Positions 1 through 7,374 of a DNA stretch of 64,000 bases are shown here, piece by piece. The stretch is from a virus: positions 1 to 64,000 of IMG/VR virus record IMGVR_UViG_3300036846_001176; one strand, given 5' to 3'. The stretch's first letter is position 1; the number at the start of each line of letters is the position of its first letter. Under the pieces are notes generated by a model that was not told where the DNA came from, did not search any database, and worked only from the letters and a program-made list of their open reading frames with translations. The translations under genes and the position numbers were made by a program.

Positions 1-693
1 TCATGACCGGCCCCTCCCTTTGGTCCGCTTGCGCCTCGTCCTTGGATCCGCGGGTCCGGAGCGTCGTGCCCATCGGTGGGTGCCGAGATGATAGAAGGCA
101 CCGAGCTTGATGGGGACCGGTATGTAGAACGGATCGATCGGCATTTCTGTCGTATCGTCGCCCTTGGCCTTGAACAGCCCGATCAACAGCTTGTTGCGGC
201 CAGCGCGAAGGACCGAATAGGTCCCTTCGGTGGTCACCACGATGTACTGGTTCACGAGATCCGCAAGGATCCGGTCATAGCCGTCCGGCAGCGGTGGCGG
301 CGTGCCGCCTGTGCTGGCGAAGTAGGTAATTGCCATGGTGCCTGGGGAAACGTCGATCTCCAGGTCCTGGCCTTTCTTGTAGGTGGCGAGCGCGTCGGCG
401 ATCTCATGCATTTCGATGGGATCGCAGCCGTCGTCGCCGCCATAGGACTGCTGCTTGGCACTCCACCAATCGTTGAAACTCATCGCCGTCGGGTTGCATT
501 CGTTGGCGTAAACGATGAACGGCTTTTCGCCGTCCGGCGTGTTGTTCGCCATCAGATAGACGCCGTCGTCGCCGATCAGCCAGAGCTGCGGCTTTCGCTC
601 GGTCTGGCCATAGGTCAGCTGGAACGGCGCGGTTCCCGTGCGCAGCGCGTCGAGGATTTTCTCGACGCCTGCGCGGTCAAAGGTGAGCATCAT
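1..693 (-). CDS. DUF3085-like protein, 230 aa
   Basis: Complete leftward gene; its stop codon is the first triplet of the window. The N-terminal half has the pattern I associate with DUF3085: LIGDDGVYLMANN (about residues 40-52), then YANECNP, FNDWWSAK and YGGDDGCDPIEM. DUF3085 proteins occur in rhizobia and their phages; no function is known. The C-terminus is a basic tail rich in Arg/Lys, which suggests nucleic-acid contact (inference). Two ATG codons are adjacent at the start; AAGGA lies about 8 nt upstream. It is the last visible gene of the leftward operon that begins near 2.1 kb. Confidence 0.75.
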   Translation of the reverse strand: MMLTFDRAGVEKILDALRTGTAPFQLTYGQTERKPQLWLIGDDGVYLMANNTPDGEKPFIVYANECNPTAMSFNDWWSAKQQSYGGDDGCDPIEMHEIADALATYKKGQDLEIDVSPGTMAITYFASTGGTPPPLPDGYDRILADLVNQYIVVTTEGTYSVLRAGRNKLLIGLFKAKGDDTTEMPIDPFYIPVPIKLGAFYHLGTHRWARRSGPADPRTRRKRTKGRGRS

Positions 694-723
694 GGTTGAG
701 GTCCTTGTGTTGAGCAGCAGGCT

Positions 724-1344
724 TTAGTGCTTGTAGAGGTTGGCGATCTTGGCGCCGCCAAGCAGAGTGAGCACTTCGCGAGCGAACTCGCGTTGTGCAT
801 CTGTCGGCGGCGTAGGAGGCAGCAACTTCGCGAAGCGTCCCTCATAGCGGATGGGACCTTCTTCGCTATCGATGTCGAACTGCGTGACGCTGGACGGTTT
901 GCCGTCCGCACCGCGCTGGATCTCGCCTGAGGTCATGAGCGCCTGCAGCTCGCCGGCGTCGTCGCGGTAGTCCGTCGAGACCATGACGATCTCGATGCGG
1001 TCTTCCGCTTCCGACGGCGCCACGGCCTGGGCGCGTTCATTCAGTTGGTCTGCGGTCTCGCCGGGCAGTTGTCGCACCCGGCGTGACCATGCTTCGACGA
1101 GGAAGCTGATGCACTGGGCGTTGTAGATAACGCCAATGCACCGGACGAGCATGGCGGCGCGATCCTTGTCCTCCGGGCTCTGCCACATCGCGGGATAAAG
1201 CGCGGTGTGCTCGGGGCCGTGGATGACAAACAGCGGCCGCATTTCGCCGTATTCCATGAGTGCGCGCTTGCAGAACTCGTAATCCATTCGGTGCTGGTTG
1301 GCCCAGCGGTCGGGTCCGGCTTTAGCGCGGGGTGGTTTTCGCAT
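724..1344 (-). CDS. hypothetical protein, 206 aa
   Basis: Not recognised. A soluble alpha/beta-looking protein with EFCKRALMEYGE near the N-terminus, and a C-terminal part with alternating acidic and hydrophobic stretches. The start was chosen for AAGGAGAG just upstream of ATG. Its first codons overlap the 3' end of the gene at 1322-1543 by 23 nt, so translation is probably coupled. It belongs to the leftward run of small genes transcribed toward position 1. Confidence 0.7.
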   Translation of the reverse strand: MRKPPRAKAGPDRWANQHRMDYEFCKRALMEYGEMRPLFVIHGPEHTALYPAMWQSPEDKDRAAMLVRCIGVIYNAQCISFLVEAWSRRVRQLPGETADQLNERAQAVAPSEAEDRIEIVMVSTDYRDDAGELQALMTSGEIQRGADGKPSSVTQFDIDSEEGPIRYEGRFAKLLPPTPPTDAQREFAREVLTLLGGAKIANLYKH

Positions 1345-1543
1345 GGCTTCTCTCCTTGGTTGGGTCTTCGATGGAGACGGAAAAACTTTCGCCTTCGAAC
1401 ACTGCCGAACTTTCCAACAGCGCCAAGACGGCTTGCATGAAGGCACCGAACGGCAAGCCGTCCGCGCCATCACCGAGCAGGCAGAACTCTTGTCGAGCCT
1501 GCCTCCCGGCGCGGTTGTTGAAAGAAACGACAAATCTAACCAT
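1322..1543 (-). CDS. hypothetical protein, 73 aa
   Basis: Not recognised. The start MVRFVVSF is preceded by GGAGGG at good spacing, which favours it over longer readings of the frame. The middle is hydrophobic/helical (GAFMQAVLALLESSAVF) without a clear membrane segment. It overlaps its neighbours on both sides (8 nt with 1536-1802 and 23 nt with 724-1344), as expected in a tightly packed phage operon. Confidence 0.6.
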   Translation of the reverse strand: MVRFVVSFNNRAGRQARQEFCLLGDGADGLPFGAFMQAVLALLESSAVFEGESFSVSIEDPTKERSHAKTTPR

Positions 1544-1802
1544 CGCTGCCCTCCAAGGGTGGGAGTGACGCAGCATAGGCCTCGGCCTGCTCCAGCGTTT
1601 GGAAGGCATTCGTGGTGCCTGACACCGCATAGATCCGGCCGAACCGCGACGTGAATGGAAAGATGGACCGCCCGTTGACCACCTTGACGGTGATCGAGGC
1701 GAGCCATTGGTCGTGGGCTTCGTTGTAGCGCGCGGCGCCGATCGCTTCGACCAGGCGCGCGCGGGCGACTGGATCGTTCCAGTCGATGTTTGTTTCGGTC
1801 AT
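1536..1802 (-). CDS. hypothetical protein, 88 aa
   Basis: Not recognised. Begins MTETNIDWNDPVARARL; the middle (FGRIYAVSGTTNAFQTLEQAEAYAAS) looks like a small alpha/beta domain. Its ATG overlaps the stop of 1799-2119 as ATGA, so it is probably translated by coupling; no strong Shine-Dalgarno of its own is seen. Confidence 0.65.
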   Translation of the reverse strand: MTETNIDWNDPVARARLVEAIGAARYNEAHDQWLASITVKVVNGRSIFPFTSRFGRIYAVSGTTNAFQTLEQAEAYAASLPPLEGSDG

Positions 1803-2119
1803 GTGTGGATGCCCCAAACGGGCGGTGTTCCACCATGATAAATCAGCCCTCCATTGAGGACGTGTTGCCCGCGCCCATCGGGCGACGGGTCTTGGATGAT
1901 CGCCCAGTCGATCGACGTGAGGTCGTGGTGACTGGGCACGATGCTGGCCACGCGGTGCGTGCCAGGAGGGGTGCTTGCGAGATATCTGGCGCAAAGCTCC
2001 AGCAGCCGACCCAGGCCTTCACGGAACATCCGGTAGTCCTGGCCGTCGGAATATTGTTTGAAAAACGCATCCAGCCGCTCGGGAGCGAGGATCTGGATGC
2101 GCGATGTGGGTTCTGACAT
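1799..2119 (-). CDS. hypothetical protein, 106 aa
   Basis: Not recognised. First gene of the leftmost operon and the one carrying the three-way-junction leader at 2126-2187; GGAAAGG in that leader is its Shine-Dalgarno. Promoter 2342-2372 lies upstream. The protein is acidic to neutral with a helical N-terminal half (LAPERLDAFFKQYSDG) and a His-rich, Gly-rich C-terminus. Confidence 0.65.
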   Translation of the reverse strand: MSEPTSRIQILAPERLDAFFKQYSDGQDYRMFREGLGRLLELCARYLASTPPGTHRVASIVPSHHDLTSIDWAIIQDPSPDGRGQHVLNGGLIYHGGTPPVWGIHT

Positions 2120-2125
2120 TGGGTA

Positions 2126-2187
2126 TGCCTTTCCGCCGGAGTACAGCCGGCTTCTCTGCCGGTCACCCGTCATGGGGCCGGGAGGCA
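2126..2187 (-). ncRNA. three-way-junction leader A (cis-regulatory RNA)
   Basis: Read on the minus strand: closing strand TGCCTCC, hairpin A, single strand GGCAGAGA, hairpin B (GCCGG/CCGGC with loop CTGTACT), closing strand GGAAAGGCA, then ATG of the gene at 2119. The closing stem holds the Shine-Dalgarno. One of about 18 copies in the window that share the plan but not the stem sequences. Confidence 0.7.
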
Positions 2188-2207
2188 TTGTCAAAGGTAG
2201 GGAAATC

Positions 2208-2323
2208 TGGCACAGCGGTGTGTGCCAAGGCGAGGCTGGGCAACGCCCGGCAAGGCACGGCATGGCGAGGCTTGACCTGGCAGGCCCGGCTGCCGCCTCT
2301 CGGATCTGCCTCCGAGAGGCGGC
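2208..2323 (+). repeat. GGC-pentamer element R1
   Basis: Starts with the palindrome TGGCACA...TGTGCCA (2208-2227), continues as a short degenerate (NNGGC)n array (aaggc, gaggc, cgggc, catgg and similar), and ends in a 12-bp hairpin, GCCGCCTCTCGG/CCGAGAGGCGGC (2292-2323). The hairpin may also act as a terminator for the gene at 2370-2636 or as a structured 5' leader for promoter 2342-2372. Shortest of seven such elements and without the conserved hairpin loop. Confidence 0.55.
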
Positions 2324-2341
2324 TCTGCCCGCAAGTCGCTC

Positions 2342-2372
2342 TTTATATGGTGATTTTGCCGCCGCGTTTTCA
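2342..2372 (-). promoter_or_regulatory. leftward promoter P1
   Basis: Minus strand: TGAAAA, 19-bp spacer ending AAAATCACCA, then TATAAA. The -35 match is the weakest of the eight-member family, but spacer length and the AAAATCnCCA block agree. It would drive the operon starting with 1799-2119. Confidence 0.5.
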
Positions 2373-2636
2373 GTCGGCGACGGCAGGGTTTTCCTGATCC
2401 GGCACTGCCACGCTGGGCTTGCGGCAGGCCACGCAGCGCCGCGCGTGCGGGCGCTTCCAGCAGTGTCCGGTGACCACCGTGAACTGGCTGTGGCAATCCG
2501 GGCAGACGCTACGCCAGTCGATGCAGGTGACCAGTTTGCCCTCGACGTTGGTGAACTGGCGCACCCCGATCGGCCAGTAGCGCTGGCCTTGGTGCAGGAC
2601 GTGAAACCCCTGGGGGAACCCGGTTCCTCCGCTCAT
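2370..2636 (-). CDS. zinc-ribbon protein, 88 aa
   Basis: Contains CPDCHSQF and, about 20 residues later, CVACRK, a four-cysteine zinc ribbon with a CxxH-like hydrophobic core between the pairs. Function unknown. The start overlaps the stop of 2633-2980 (ATGA). Likely the last gene of the leftward operon that runs from the SSB/ERF region, with hairpin 2292-2323 behind it. Confidence 0.7.
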   Translation of the reverse strand: MSGGTGFPQGFHVLHQGQRYWPIGVRQFTNVEGKLVTCIDWRSVCPDCHSQFTVVTGHCWKRPHARRCVACRKPSVAVPDQENPAVAD

Positions 2637-2980
2637 GGCATATCCTCCGGATCGAATGCGTCACGCCGGCGCCGGCGCCACTCGCCCAGGGTGTGGGCGA
2701 ACTGCTCGCGGAGCTCGAAGTCGTGCGGCTGGAACTGAATGCGCCGGTAGAGCGTGTTCAGTTCGCGGATGGTAGGGTTCAGCGGGTGGTCACGCCCCCA
2801 GGCGACCTCGTTGGGACGGAGGCCGACATCGGCGTGGGTGACCTCGTGCTGGCGCCACATGCCGCAGTGATAGTTGGGATGGACGGTGCGCGACTGCCTG
2901 GCGCACCAGCCGGCGGCGCGCCGCTCGGACGGGCTGGCGGCGCGGGTGCGGCGGAAGTTCGTGCAGTCCATGCAGGGCAT
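2633..2980 (-). CDS. putative zinc-binding protein, 115 aa
   Basis: N-terminal CMDC, then a lone Cys (GWCARQ) and HPNYHCGMWRQHE suggest one zinc site in the first 50 residues. The second half has ELREQFAHTLGEW followed by an Arg run. Not recognised. Its start shares one base with the stop of 2980-3159 (TGATG), so translation is coupled. Confidence 0.65.
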   Translation of the reverse strand: MPCMDCTNFRRTRAASPSERRAAGWCARQSRTVHPNYHCGMWRQHEVTHADVGLRPNEVAWGRDHPLNPTIRELNTLYRRIQFQPHDFELREQFAHTLGEWRRRRRDAFDPEDMP

Positions 2981-3159
2981 CAGGGCGGCTCCTGTGCCTC
3001 GGCCAGCAGCCGGCGCGCGAGGTCGCAGAGCACCTTGTTGGTGGCGTCGGTCTCGCCGGTCAGCATGACCCACTCGTTGCGATCGGTGCCGGTCCACATG
3101 CCGCCGCGATGCAGCAGCAGGACGGCGCGGGCGAGGCGCTCGAGGGGCGTCAGCCTCAT
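2980..3159 (-). CDS. hypothetical protein, 59 aa
   Basis: Small basic helical protein (MRLTPLERLARAVLLLHRGG at the start). Not recognised. Linked by 1-4 nt overlaps to genes on both sides, which supports its reality despite its size. Confidence 0.6.
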   Translation of the reverse strand: MRLTPLERLARAVLLLHRGGMWTGTDRNEWVMLTGETDATNKVLCDLARRLLAEAQEPP

Positions 3160-3545
3160 CGCCGGCCCGGCTCGGCTATGTCGCGCTGGCGCTTGTCGGC
3201 GTGGATGGTGCGCCAGACGTCGACCTTCTGCTGGGCGGCGGCGCGCTTGGCCTTGAGTTCCTCGGCCAGCACCTGGGCGTCGTACTGTTCCTCGACCGCC
3301 TTGGCGAAGGCATTCGAGATGCGCGCCTCGGCCTGCCGGCGGGCGTCGCTCTTCTGCGTGCTGACCATCACGCCGGCCGCCTCGATCATCCTGAGCCGGT
3401 AGGCGGCGCGATCGGCGGCGGCGATCGCCACGGCATAGTCGTGCGCGATATGGTCGGCGAACTGCATCGCCTCGTAGCACTCCTCGTCGGTGACGAGGTC
3501 GGTGATCGGCTCGACGTCCCGGTAGCGGGGGGAGCGGGCGCTCAC
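3156..3545 (-). CDS. helical hypothetical protein, 129 aa
   Basis: Almost entirely helical with heptad-like Ala/Glu/Arg patterns from about residue 55 (ARRQAEARISNAFAKAVEEQ and following), probably a coiled coil. Not recognised. Sits between two ATGA junctions in the operon leading away from ssb. Confidence 0.65.
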   Translation of the reverse strand: MSARSPRYRDVEPITDLVTDEECYEAMQFADHIAHDYAVAIAAADRAAYRLRMIEAAGVMVSTQKSDARRQAEARISNAFAKAVEEQYDAQVLAEELKAKRAAAQQKVDVWRTIHADKRQRDIAEPGRR

Positions 3546-3763
3546 GGGTCACCCTTCTGCAGGGCGCGCTCGTTCCAGCCCATCGCCCATGACAGGCGCT
3601 CGATGGTCGGCGTGCCGGCGGGGCCGTGGGGGTTCTCGTGGAACCCCTGGCGGCCACGGTGGGCGATGACGCCGTCCGCGAAGGCGTCGAGGTCGAGGTC
3701 GCGGACGGTCATCTCGCCCTTCTTGTTGAGCGCCTGATGGAAGGCGTCCTCGCTCTCGGTCAT
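3542..3763 (-). CDS. hypothetical protein, 73 aa
   Basis: Not recognised. Acidic start (MTESEDAFHQALNKKGEM), then a segment like those in some phage early proteins (LDLDAFADGVIAHRG). The short gap to the next upstream gene (3792) and the ATGA overlap downstream place it in the ssb operon. Confidence 0.6.
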   Translation of the reverse strand: MTESEDAFHQALNKKGEMTVRDLDLDAFADGVIAHRGRQGFHENPHGPAGTPTIERLSWAMGWNERALQKGDP

Positions 3764-3791
3764 CGAGGGAACTCCGATAGTGGTCGCGGCA

Positions 3792-4043
3792 TCAGACGGT
3801 ACCCCCGCCCCACTCGCGGCCTGCCGCCAGTTCCTCGCGCAACCGCTCGATCGCCACCGAATAGACTTCCCCGGCGCGCATGACGTAGCGGCGTTCGCCG
3901 GTGTCAGGGTGCTCGAACTCCCAGAGCATGCCGGGCCGCGGCTCGCAGATCGTGAAGCCGAGCCGCTGCATCACCGAGAGGAACACCTGCTCGGCCATGG
4001 CGCCGCGGCGGGCCGCGCGGGCTGACGATGACATCATTGCCAT
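3792..4043 (-). CDS. hypothetical protein, 83 aa
   Basis: Not recognised. Core EFEHPDTGERRYVMRAGEVY suggests a small beta domain; a helix follows. Starts 5 nt after the ssb stop, so it is probably translated from the same message. ATG codons at 4043 and 4036 are both possible starts. Confidence 0.6.
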   Translation of the reverse strand: MAMMSSSARAARRGAMAEQVFLSVMQRLGFTICEPRPGMLWEFEHPDTGERRYVMRAGEVYSVAIERLREELAAGREWGGGTV

Positions 4044-4048
4044 ACCCG

Positions 4049-4684
4049 TCAGAACGGGATTTCGTCGTCAAGGTCCGCTGCGGCCTGCCGTGGGTTGCCC
4101 CAGGAGGGGCCTCTGCCGGTGCCATCGCCGGCAATGCTGCCCCCGCGAGGCTCGTCGCGGCCGGCACCGTTGGTCTCGCGCGGTGGAGCAGCGCGGCGGT
4201 CATCGCCCCGGCCACGGTCGCGGCCACGGTCGTCATCGCGGCCCCGGTCCCGGCCGCGGTCATCGCTGCGACCCCTGTCACGCCCTCGGTCGTCGTCGCG
4301 GCCACGGTCGCGGCCCCGATCGTCGCGGCCGTCGTCGCCGCGCGCGTCGAGCATCTGCAACTCGCCCCGGAAGCGCTGCAGCACGACCTCGGTCGTGTAG
4401 CGGTCAGCGCCGTCGCGGTCGGTCCACTTGCGGGTCTGCAGCGCGCCCTCGACGTAAACCTTGCTGCCCTTGCGCAGGTACTTTTCGGCGACGCCGCCGA
4501 GGTTCTCGTTCCAGATCACCACGTTATGCCACTCGGTGCGCTCCTGGCGGTCGCCTGAGCGATCCTTCCAGGTCTCGCTGGTGGCGAGGCGGAAGCTCAC
4601 CACCTTGTCGCCGTTGTTGGTCGAACGGACTTCCGGATCGGCGCCGAGGTTGCCAACGAGCGTCACCTTGTTGATGCCGGCCAT
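4049..4684 (-). CDS. ssb: single-stranded DNA-binding protein SSB
   Basis: N-terminal OB fold (residues 1 to about 112) begins MAGINKVTLVGNLGADPEVR and carries the usual SSB signatures: KVVSFRLATSETW, EWHNVVIW, VAEKYLRKGSKVYVEG. The C-terminus DLDDEIPF is the acidic tip that recruits replication and repair partners. The linker (about 113-165) is unusual: repeats of DDRGRDRGR, alternating acidic and basic, instead of the usual Gly/Gln/Pro linker. At 211 aa it is slightly longer than typical. It lies immediately downstream of the ERF gene, so both act on ssDNA during replication or recombination. Confidence 0.95.
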   Translation of the reverse strand: MAGINKVTLVGNLGADPEVRSTNNGDKVVSFRLATSETWKDRSGDRQERTEWHNVVIWNENLGGVAEKYLRKGSKVYVEGALQTRKWTDRDGADRYTTEVVLQRFRGELQMLDARGDDGRDDRGRDRGRDDDRGRDRGRSDDRGRDRGRDDDRGRDRGRGDDRRAAPPRETNGAGRDEPRGGSIAGDGTGRGPSWGNPRQAAADLDDEIPF

Positions 4685-4695
4685 GACGTTTCCTT

Positions 4696-5541
4696 TCAGG
4701 AGTTGAGCGAGGGGGGCTGGATCTGCCAGCGGCCTTCATAGGCGTCGGCCAGCCAGTGGTAAGTCGTGTCGCTGCACTGTCTGAGCATCGCGGCCTCATC
4801 GCGCCACAGCTTGTCGGCCTCGTCGCGGGTGTAGGCGCTGCTCATGCGCTCGGCGAAGGCGCGCACGCGGTCCTGGAAGTTGCCGGGGTTCTCGGGTGGC
4901 GCCCCGGGGTCGCGCGACGGCGGCTCGCCGGGCGGTGGGAACTCGCCATCGTCTGGTGGCGCGGCCTCGCGCGAGGGCATGTCGCCCGGGAAGTCGCTGG
5001 GCGGCGGGGGTGCCGATGGTGGGCGCATGTCGTCCGACGTGTCGTGGCCGTTGCCGCGCGGGGGTGGCTCGCGCACGTCCTCATCGCGTTCGATATCGTC
5101 AACGTCTGCGGGGATCTTGAAGAGTGCGATCTCGAATTGCTTCAATGCGGCCGTGAGGGTCTTATTCATTGCCTTATCGTCATAAGAACCTGCCCTGAAC
5201 TGGAACCGGCAGGAACCGGTGATAGAGCCGATGTTGAACACCGCTTCGCCATCGCAATGAGCGTCAAACTCGTACTTCACGAACAAAATGCCACCGAGCA
5301 CCGAGCGGGCCACCTCACGCGGCGACAGCACCAGCCGGTGCTTGATCATCGCATCCTGGATCTTTGCGGTGAGCACCGTCGCTTCGACGTAGTCGTACCT
5401 GTGCTCCTTGTTGCGGCCGGTCTTGGGGATCTTTGGGATGTCATGCATCACGCCGACAATCGCGGCGAAAACCTTGGGCGCACCCTCAGGTGGCATGAAG
5501 ACCGGCATACGGACGACGGCGGTTTCGGTCGTAACGCTCAT
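4696..5541 (-). CDS. erf: ERF-family single-strand annealing protein
   Basis: The N-terminal 170 residues match the ERF pattern: an early helix, YDYVEATVLTAKIQDAMIKH (like the YxYV...L..i...l..h motif), LSPREV, a central beta region, and DDKAMNKTLTAALKQ, where ERF proteins have DKA.nKA.T.A.k. The rest is a Pro/Asp-rich linker and a helical C-terminal domain (about 230-281). ERF proteins anneal complementary ssDNA with SSB; ssb is next door. The start at 5541 follows GGGGTG. Confidence 0.85.
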   Translation of the reverse strand: MSVTTETAVVRMPVFMPPEGAPKVFAAIVGVMHDIPKIPKTGRNKEHRYDYVEATVLTAKIQDAMIKHRLVLSPREVARSVLGGILFVKYEFDAHCDGEAVFNIGSITGSCRFQFRAGSYDDKAMNKTLTAALKQFEIALFKIPADVDDIERDEDVREPPPRGNGHDTSDDMRPPSAPPPPSDFPGDMPSREAAPPDDGEFPPPGEPPSRDPGAPPENPGNFQDRVRAFAERMSSAYTRDEADKLWRDEAAMLRQCSDTTYHWLADAYEGRWQIQPPSLNS

Positions 5542-5578
5542 GACACACCCCCAAACGACAGAACGCCGCACCCGGACC

Positions 5579-5749
5579 TTACGATCCGAATGCGGCGCCC
5601 AGGAGACCTCGAAGCCAGCCAATTAGCCAAGCCAGCGGCCAGAGAGCAATGCACCCCAACAAGGCGTAAGCGGCGGCCTGAGTAATCGCCTCGCCCACCC
5701 CTTCGCTGATTGACATCTTCCCCGGCCGCCGTCGACGTCGACCGGGCAT
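5579..5749 (-). CDS. small membrane protein, 56 aa
   Basis: A basic N-terminus (MPGRRRRRPGK) is followed by one or two hydrophobic segments (AAAYALLGCIALWPLAWLIG, then WLRGLLGAAF). The Arg cluster before the membrane segment predicts an N-in orientation. The start is supported by GAGGGT 6 nt upstream. First gene behind promoter P2. Function unknown. Confidence 0.6.
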   Translation of the reverse strand: MPGRRRRRPGKMSISEGVGEAITQAAAYALLGCIALWPLAWLIGWLRGLLGAAFGS

Positions 5750-5872
5750 AGCTACCCTCCATGGTCTCACGACACATATGGGTGTGCCGAGTTTTCACGG
5801 CGAGTGGGCGCGGCAAAGAAAGCTGGGGATAACCCGGGAACGACATCTGCCGACCTCCGATCAGGTGGTATG

Positions 5873-5902
5873 ATCCTATCCCGATTTTCCCATCCCAGGC
5901 AA
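5873..5902 (-). promoter_or_regulatory. leftward promoter P2
   Basis: Minus strand TTGCCT, 18-bp spacer ending AAAATCGGGA, TAGGAT. Lies between terminator 5916-5946 and the membrane-protein gene, so it should start the ERF-SSB operon. It keeps the AAAATC block but departs from CCA. Confidence 0.5.
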
Positions 5903-5915
5903 GAGGGCAAAATAA

Positions 5916-5946
5916 AAACCCCCGGGGCGCGCGGCCTCGGGGGTTT
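5916..5946 (-). terminator. rho-independent terminator
   Basis: Minus strand stem AAACCCCCG/CGGGGGTTT with a GC-rich interior, followed by TTTTTATTTT. It ends the methylase-like gene, whose stop is 3 nt upstream. Confidence 0.85.
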
Positions 5947-5948
5947 CC

Positions 5949-6698
5949 TCATAGCTCCTGGCGGATGCGCCAGCGGGCAACGCCAGGCACCGGCTCAGGG
6001 GTCTTGCCGGCAAGCCGGAGATCCCAGCGATCCGCCACGAAGCGTGGGGTCAGCCAGTAACTGAATTGCCTCTGCCGCAGGCTGTCACCGTGAAACACGG
6101 TGGCAGGCAGGCCTAGCAGCACCGCCTGGAGATATGTCATGTGCACGGCCGCGATGTCGATGTCGACCGCGGTGATGTGCAGTTGCTTGTGAGGGTCGAA
6201 GCCGGCCTCCTCGAAGGCCTGCGCGAACGCAAGCATCATGCCGCCGGCGCCGCATGCGGGCTCCATAAACGAGATGTAGCCCTGTGCCTTGACTTGTTCG
6301 CCCAACTTGTCGCGCGGCGCCATCGCCAGTCGTGCCATCATGTACGAGACCTGAAACGGGGTGTAGAACTGGCCAAGCCGCCCTTTCATTGCGTTGCTGC
6401 CCAGTTCCATCCGGGACATCAAGGTATGCAAAGGGGCCTCTCCCTTCGTCAGGGCAAGCGCCAGCATGGCAGTCATACTCGCCATGTCAGTGATCTCGTC
6501 CTCGGTGTAGCGCTTGGCTACCTCGACGTAGCGCAGTTCGCGCTCGGCGTACTGCGCGCGATCGCAGGTGTTGGCGTGGGCGATGGCCGCCAGCTCAAGC
6601 CAGTCGTAGAAGACCTGGTCGATGCGGTGGCGGTGGTCGAACGACTTCAACGTGTGCGCCAGCTTCTCCAGAGGCTGGCGCGCAGCGGAGTGGATCAT
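5949..6698 (-). CDS. N6-adenine methylase-like protein lacking a visible catalytic motif
   Basis: Resembles the HsdM-type N6-adenine methylase core: GQFYTPFQVSYMMA (about residue 108), the SAM-binding motif I MEPACGAGGMMLAFA (about 143-157), and AVDIDIAAVHM with the motif II acidic residue. After GDSL, where these enzymes have the NPPF/NPPY catalytic motif, this protein reads RQRQFSYWLTPRF and ends soon after. At 249 aa it may bind SAM or DNA without methylating, or be a shortened relative. Start 6698 is internal to a longer frame and fits the leader hairpin upstream. Confidence 0.7.
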   Translation of the reverse strand: MIHSAARQPLEKLAHTLKSFDHRHRIDQVFYDWLELAAIAHANTCDRAQYAERELRYVEVAKRYTEDEITDMASMTAMLALALTKGEAPLHTLMSRMELGSNAMKGRLGQFYTPFQVSYMMARLAMAPRDKLGEQVKAQGYISFMEPACGAGGMMLAFAQAFEEAGFDPHKQLHITAVDIDIAAVHMTYLQAVLLGLPATVFHGDSLRQRQFSYWLTPRFVADRWDLRLAGKTPEPVPGVARWRIRQEL

Positions 6699-6715
6699 TG
6701 TGATTGCCTCTTCTG

Positions 6716-6762
6716 CCCGGGCTTGATTACCCGGAGCCTCGGCTCCTCTGCGGAGCACGAGG
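6716..6762 (-). promoter_or_regulatory. variant structured leader
   Basis: Two hairpins on the minus strand: CCTCG...CGAGG, then CCGGG...CCCGG, followed by GCAGAAGAGG as a likely Shine-Dalgarno. It shares CCCGGGCAGAAGARG with the leader at 11196-11224 and may be a reduced form of the three-way-junction leader, lacking its closing stem. Confidence 0.4.
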
Positions 6763-6767
6763 TTCGG

Positions 6768-6980
6768 CTATTTCGGTTTGAGGCTACCCTTGACGGTATG
6801 CGAAACGGAAAACTCCGACAGCACCTCGAGTATGTCCTCGGCAGACGGCATGCGCCGCTGCTGGATCAGTGTGTTGAGCTCGCGTAAGGCGTCGGTGACT
6901 TCCAGCCGCTTGCGCAGCAGCAACTGCTCGAGCAGTTCGTGGAGCGCACGCGTCGTGGCAGACCTCTCAGGTTTCGTCAT
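6768..6980 (-). CDS. helical hypothetical protein, 70 aa
   Basis: Not recognised. Helical and charged, with Leu-rich ALHELLEQLLLRKRLEV, which may form a coiled coil or dimer. Preceded by leader C, whose closing strand GAAAGC supplies the ribosome site. Confidence 0.65.
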   Translation of the reverse strand: MTKPERSATTRALHELLEQLLLRKRLEVTDALRELNTLIQQRRMPSAEDILEVLSEFSVSHTVKGSLKPK

Positions 6981-6986
6981 AGCCGT

Positions 6987-7043
6987 GCTTTCTCCCGGAA
7001 ACAGCCGGGTTCTCTGCCGACCATCACAGTGATGGCCGAAAGC
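6987..7043 (-). ncRNA. three-way-junction leader C
   Basis: Closing stem GCTTTC/GAAAGC (7038-7043 with 6987-6992), hairpin A CCATCA/TGATGG, conserved GGCAGAGA strand, hairpin B CCCGG/CCGGG with loop CTGTTT. Ends just before the start codon of 6768-6980. Confidence 0.75.
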
Positions 7044-7048
7044 CGGGG

Positions 7049-7291
7049 CTACTTGCGCAGCGCCCGGTGGATATGCCGCGCATAGACCGCCACCGATTTC
7101 CAGTAAGCGGCCATCGGCGCCTTGTTGCGGTACCAGGCCCGCACCGAGCGCTCCTGGGCGTCCTCGCTGATCTCCTTGAGGAGCTCGGCGATCGCCAGGC
7201 GGGCGGGCTCGGGCAGTGCCCGCACCTTGCGCAGCGCCGGCAGCGCCAGGATCGGGTTGCGGATCTCGGCGCGGTTGGAACGCTGTTCCAT
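7049..7291 (-). CDS. hypothetical protein, 80 aa
   Basis: Not recognised. Basic and helical (ALPEPARLAIAELLKEISED, then Trp/Tyr/Arg-rich SVRAWYRNK and YARHIHRALRK). The start ATG at 7291 follows leader D. Confidence 0.65.
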   Translation of the reverse strand: MEQRSNRAEIRNPILALPALRKVRALPEPARLAIAELLKEISEDAQERSVRAWYRNKAPMAAYWKSVAVYARHIHRALRK

Positions 7292-7297
7292 CAGGGA

Positions 7298-7349
7298 TCT
7301 TTCACCGGTGATCAGACCGGCTCTCTGCCGCTTGCGGTCAAGCGAGAGA
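7298..7349 (-). ncRNA. three-way-junction leader D
   Basis: Closing stem TCTCTC/GAAAGA with one mismatch, hairpin A GCTTG/CAAGC, GGCAGAGAG, hairpin B CCGGT/ACCGG with loop CTGATC. Precedes 7049-7291. Confidence 0.7.
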
Positions 7350-7374
7350 CGCCTGCGCTGTGCAGGCGTCCGGA

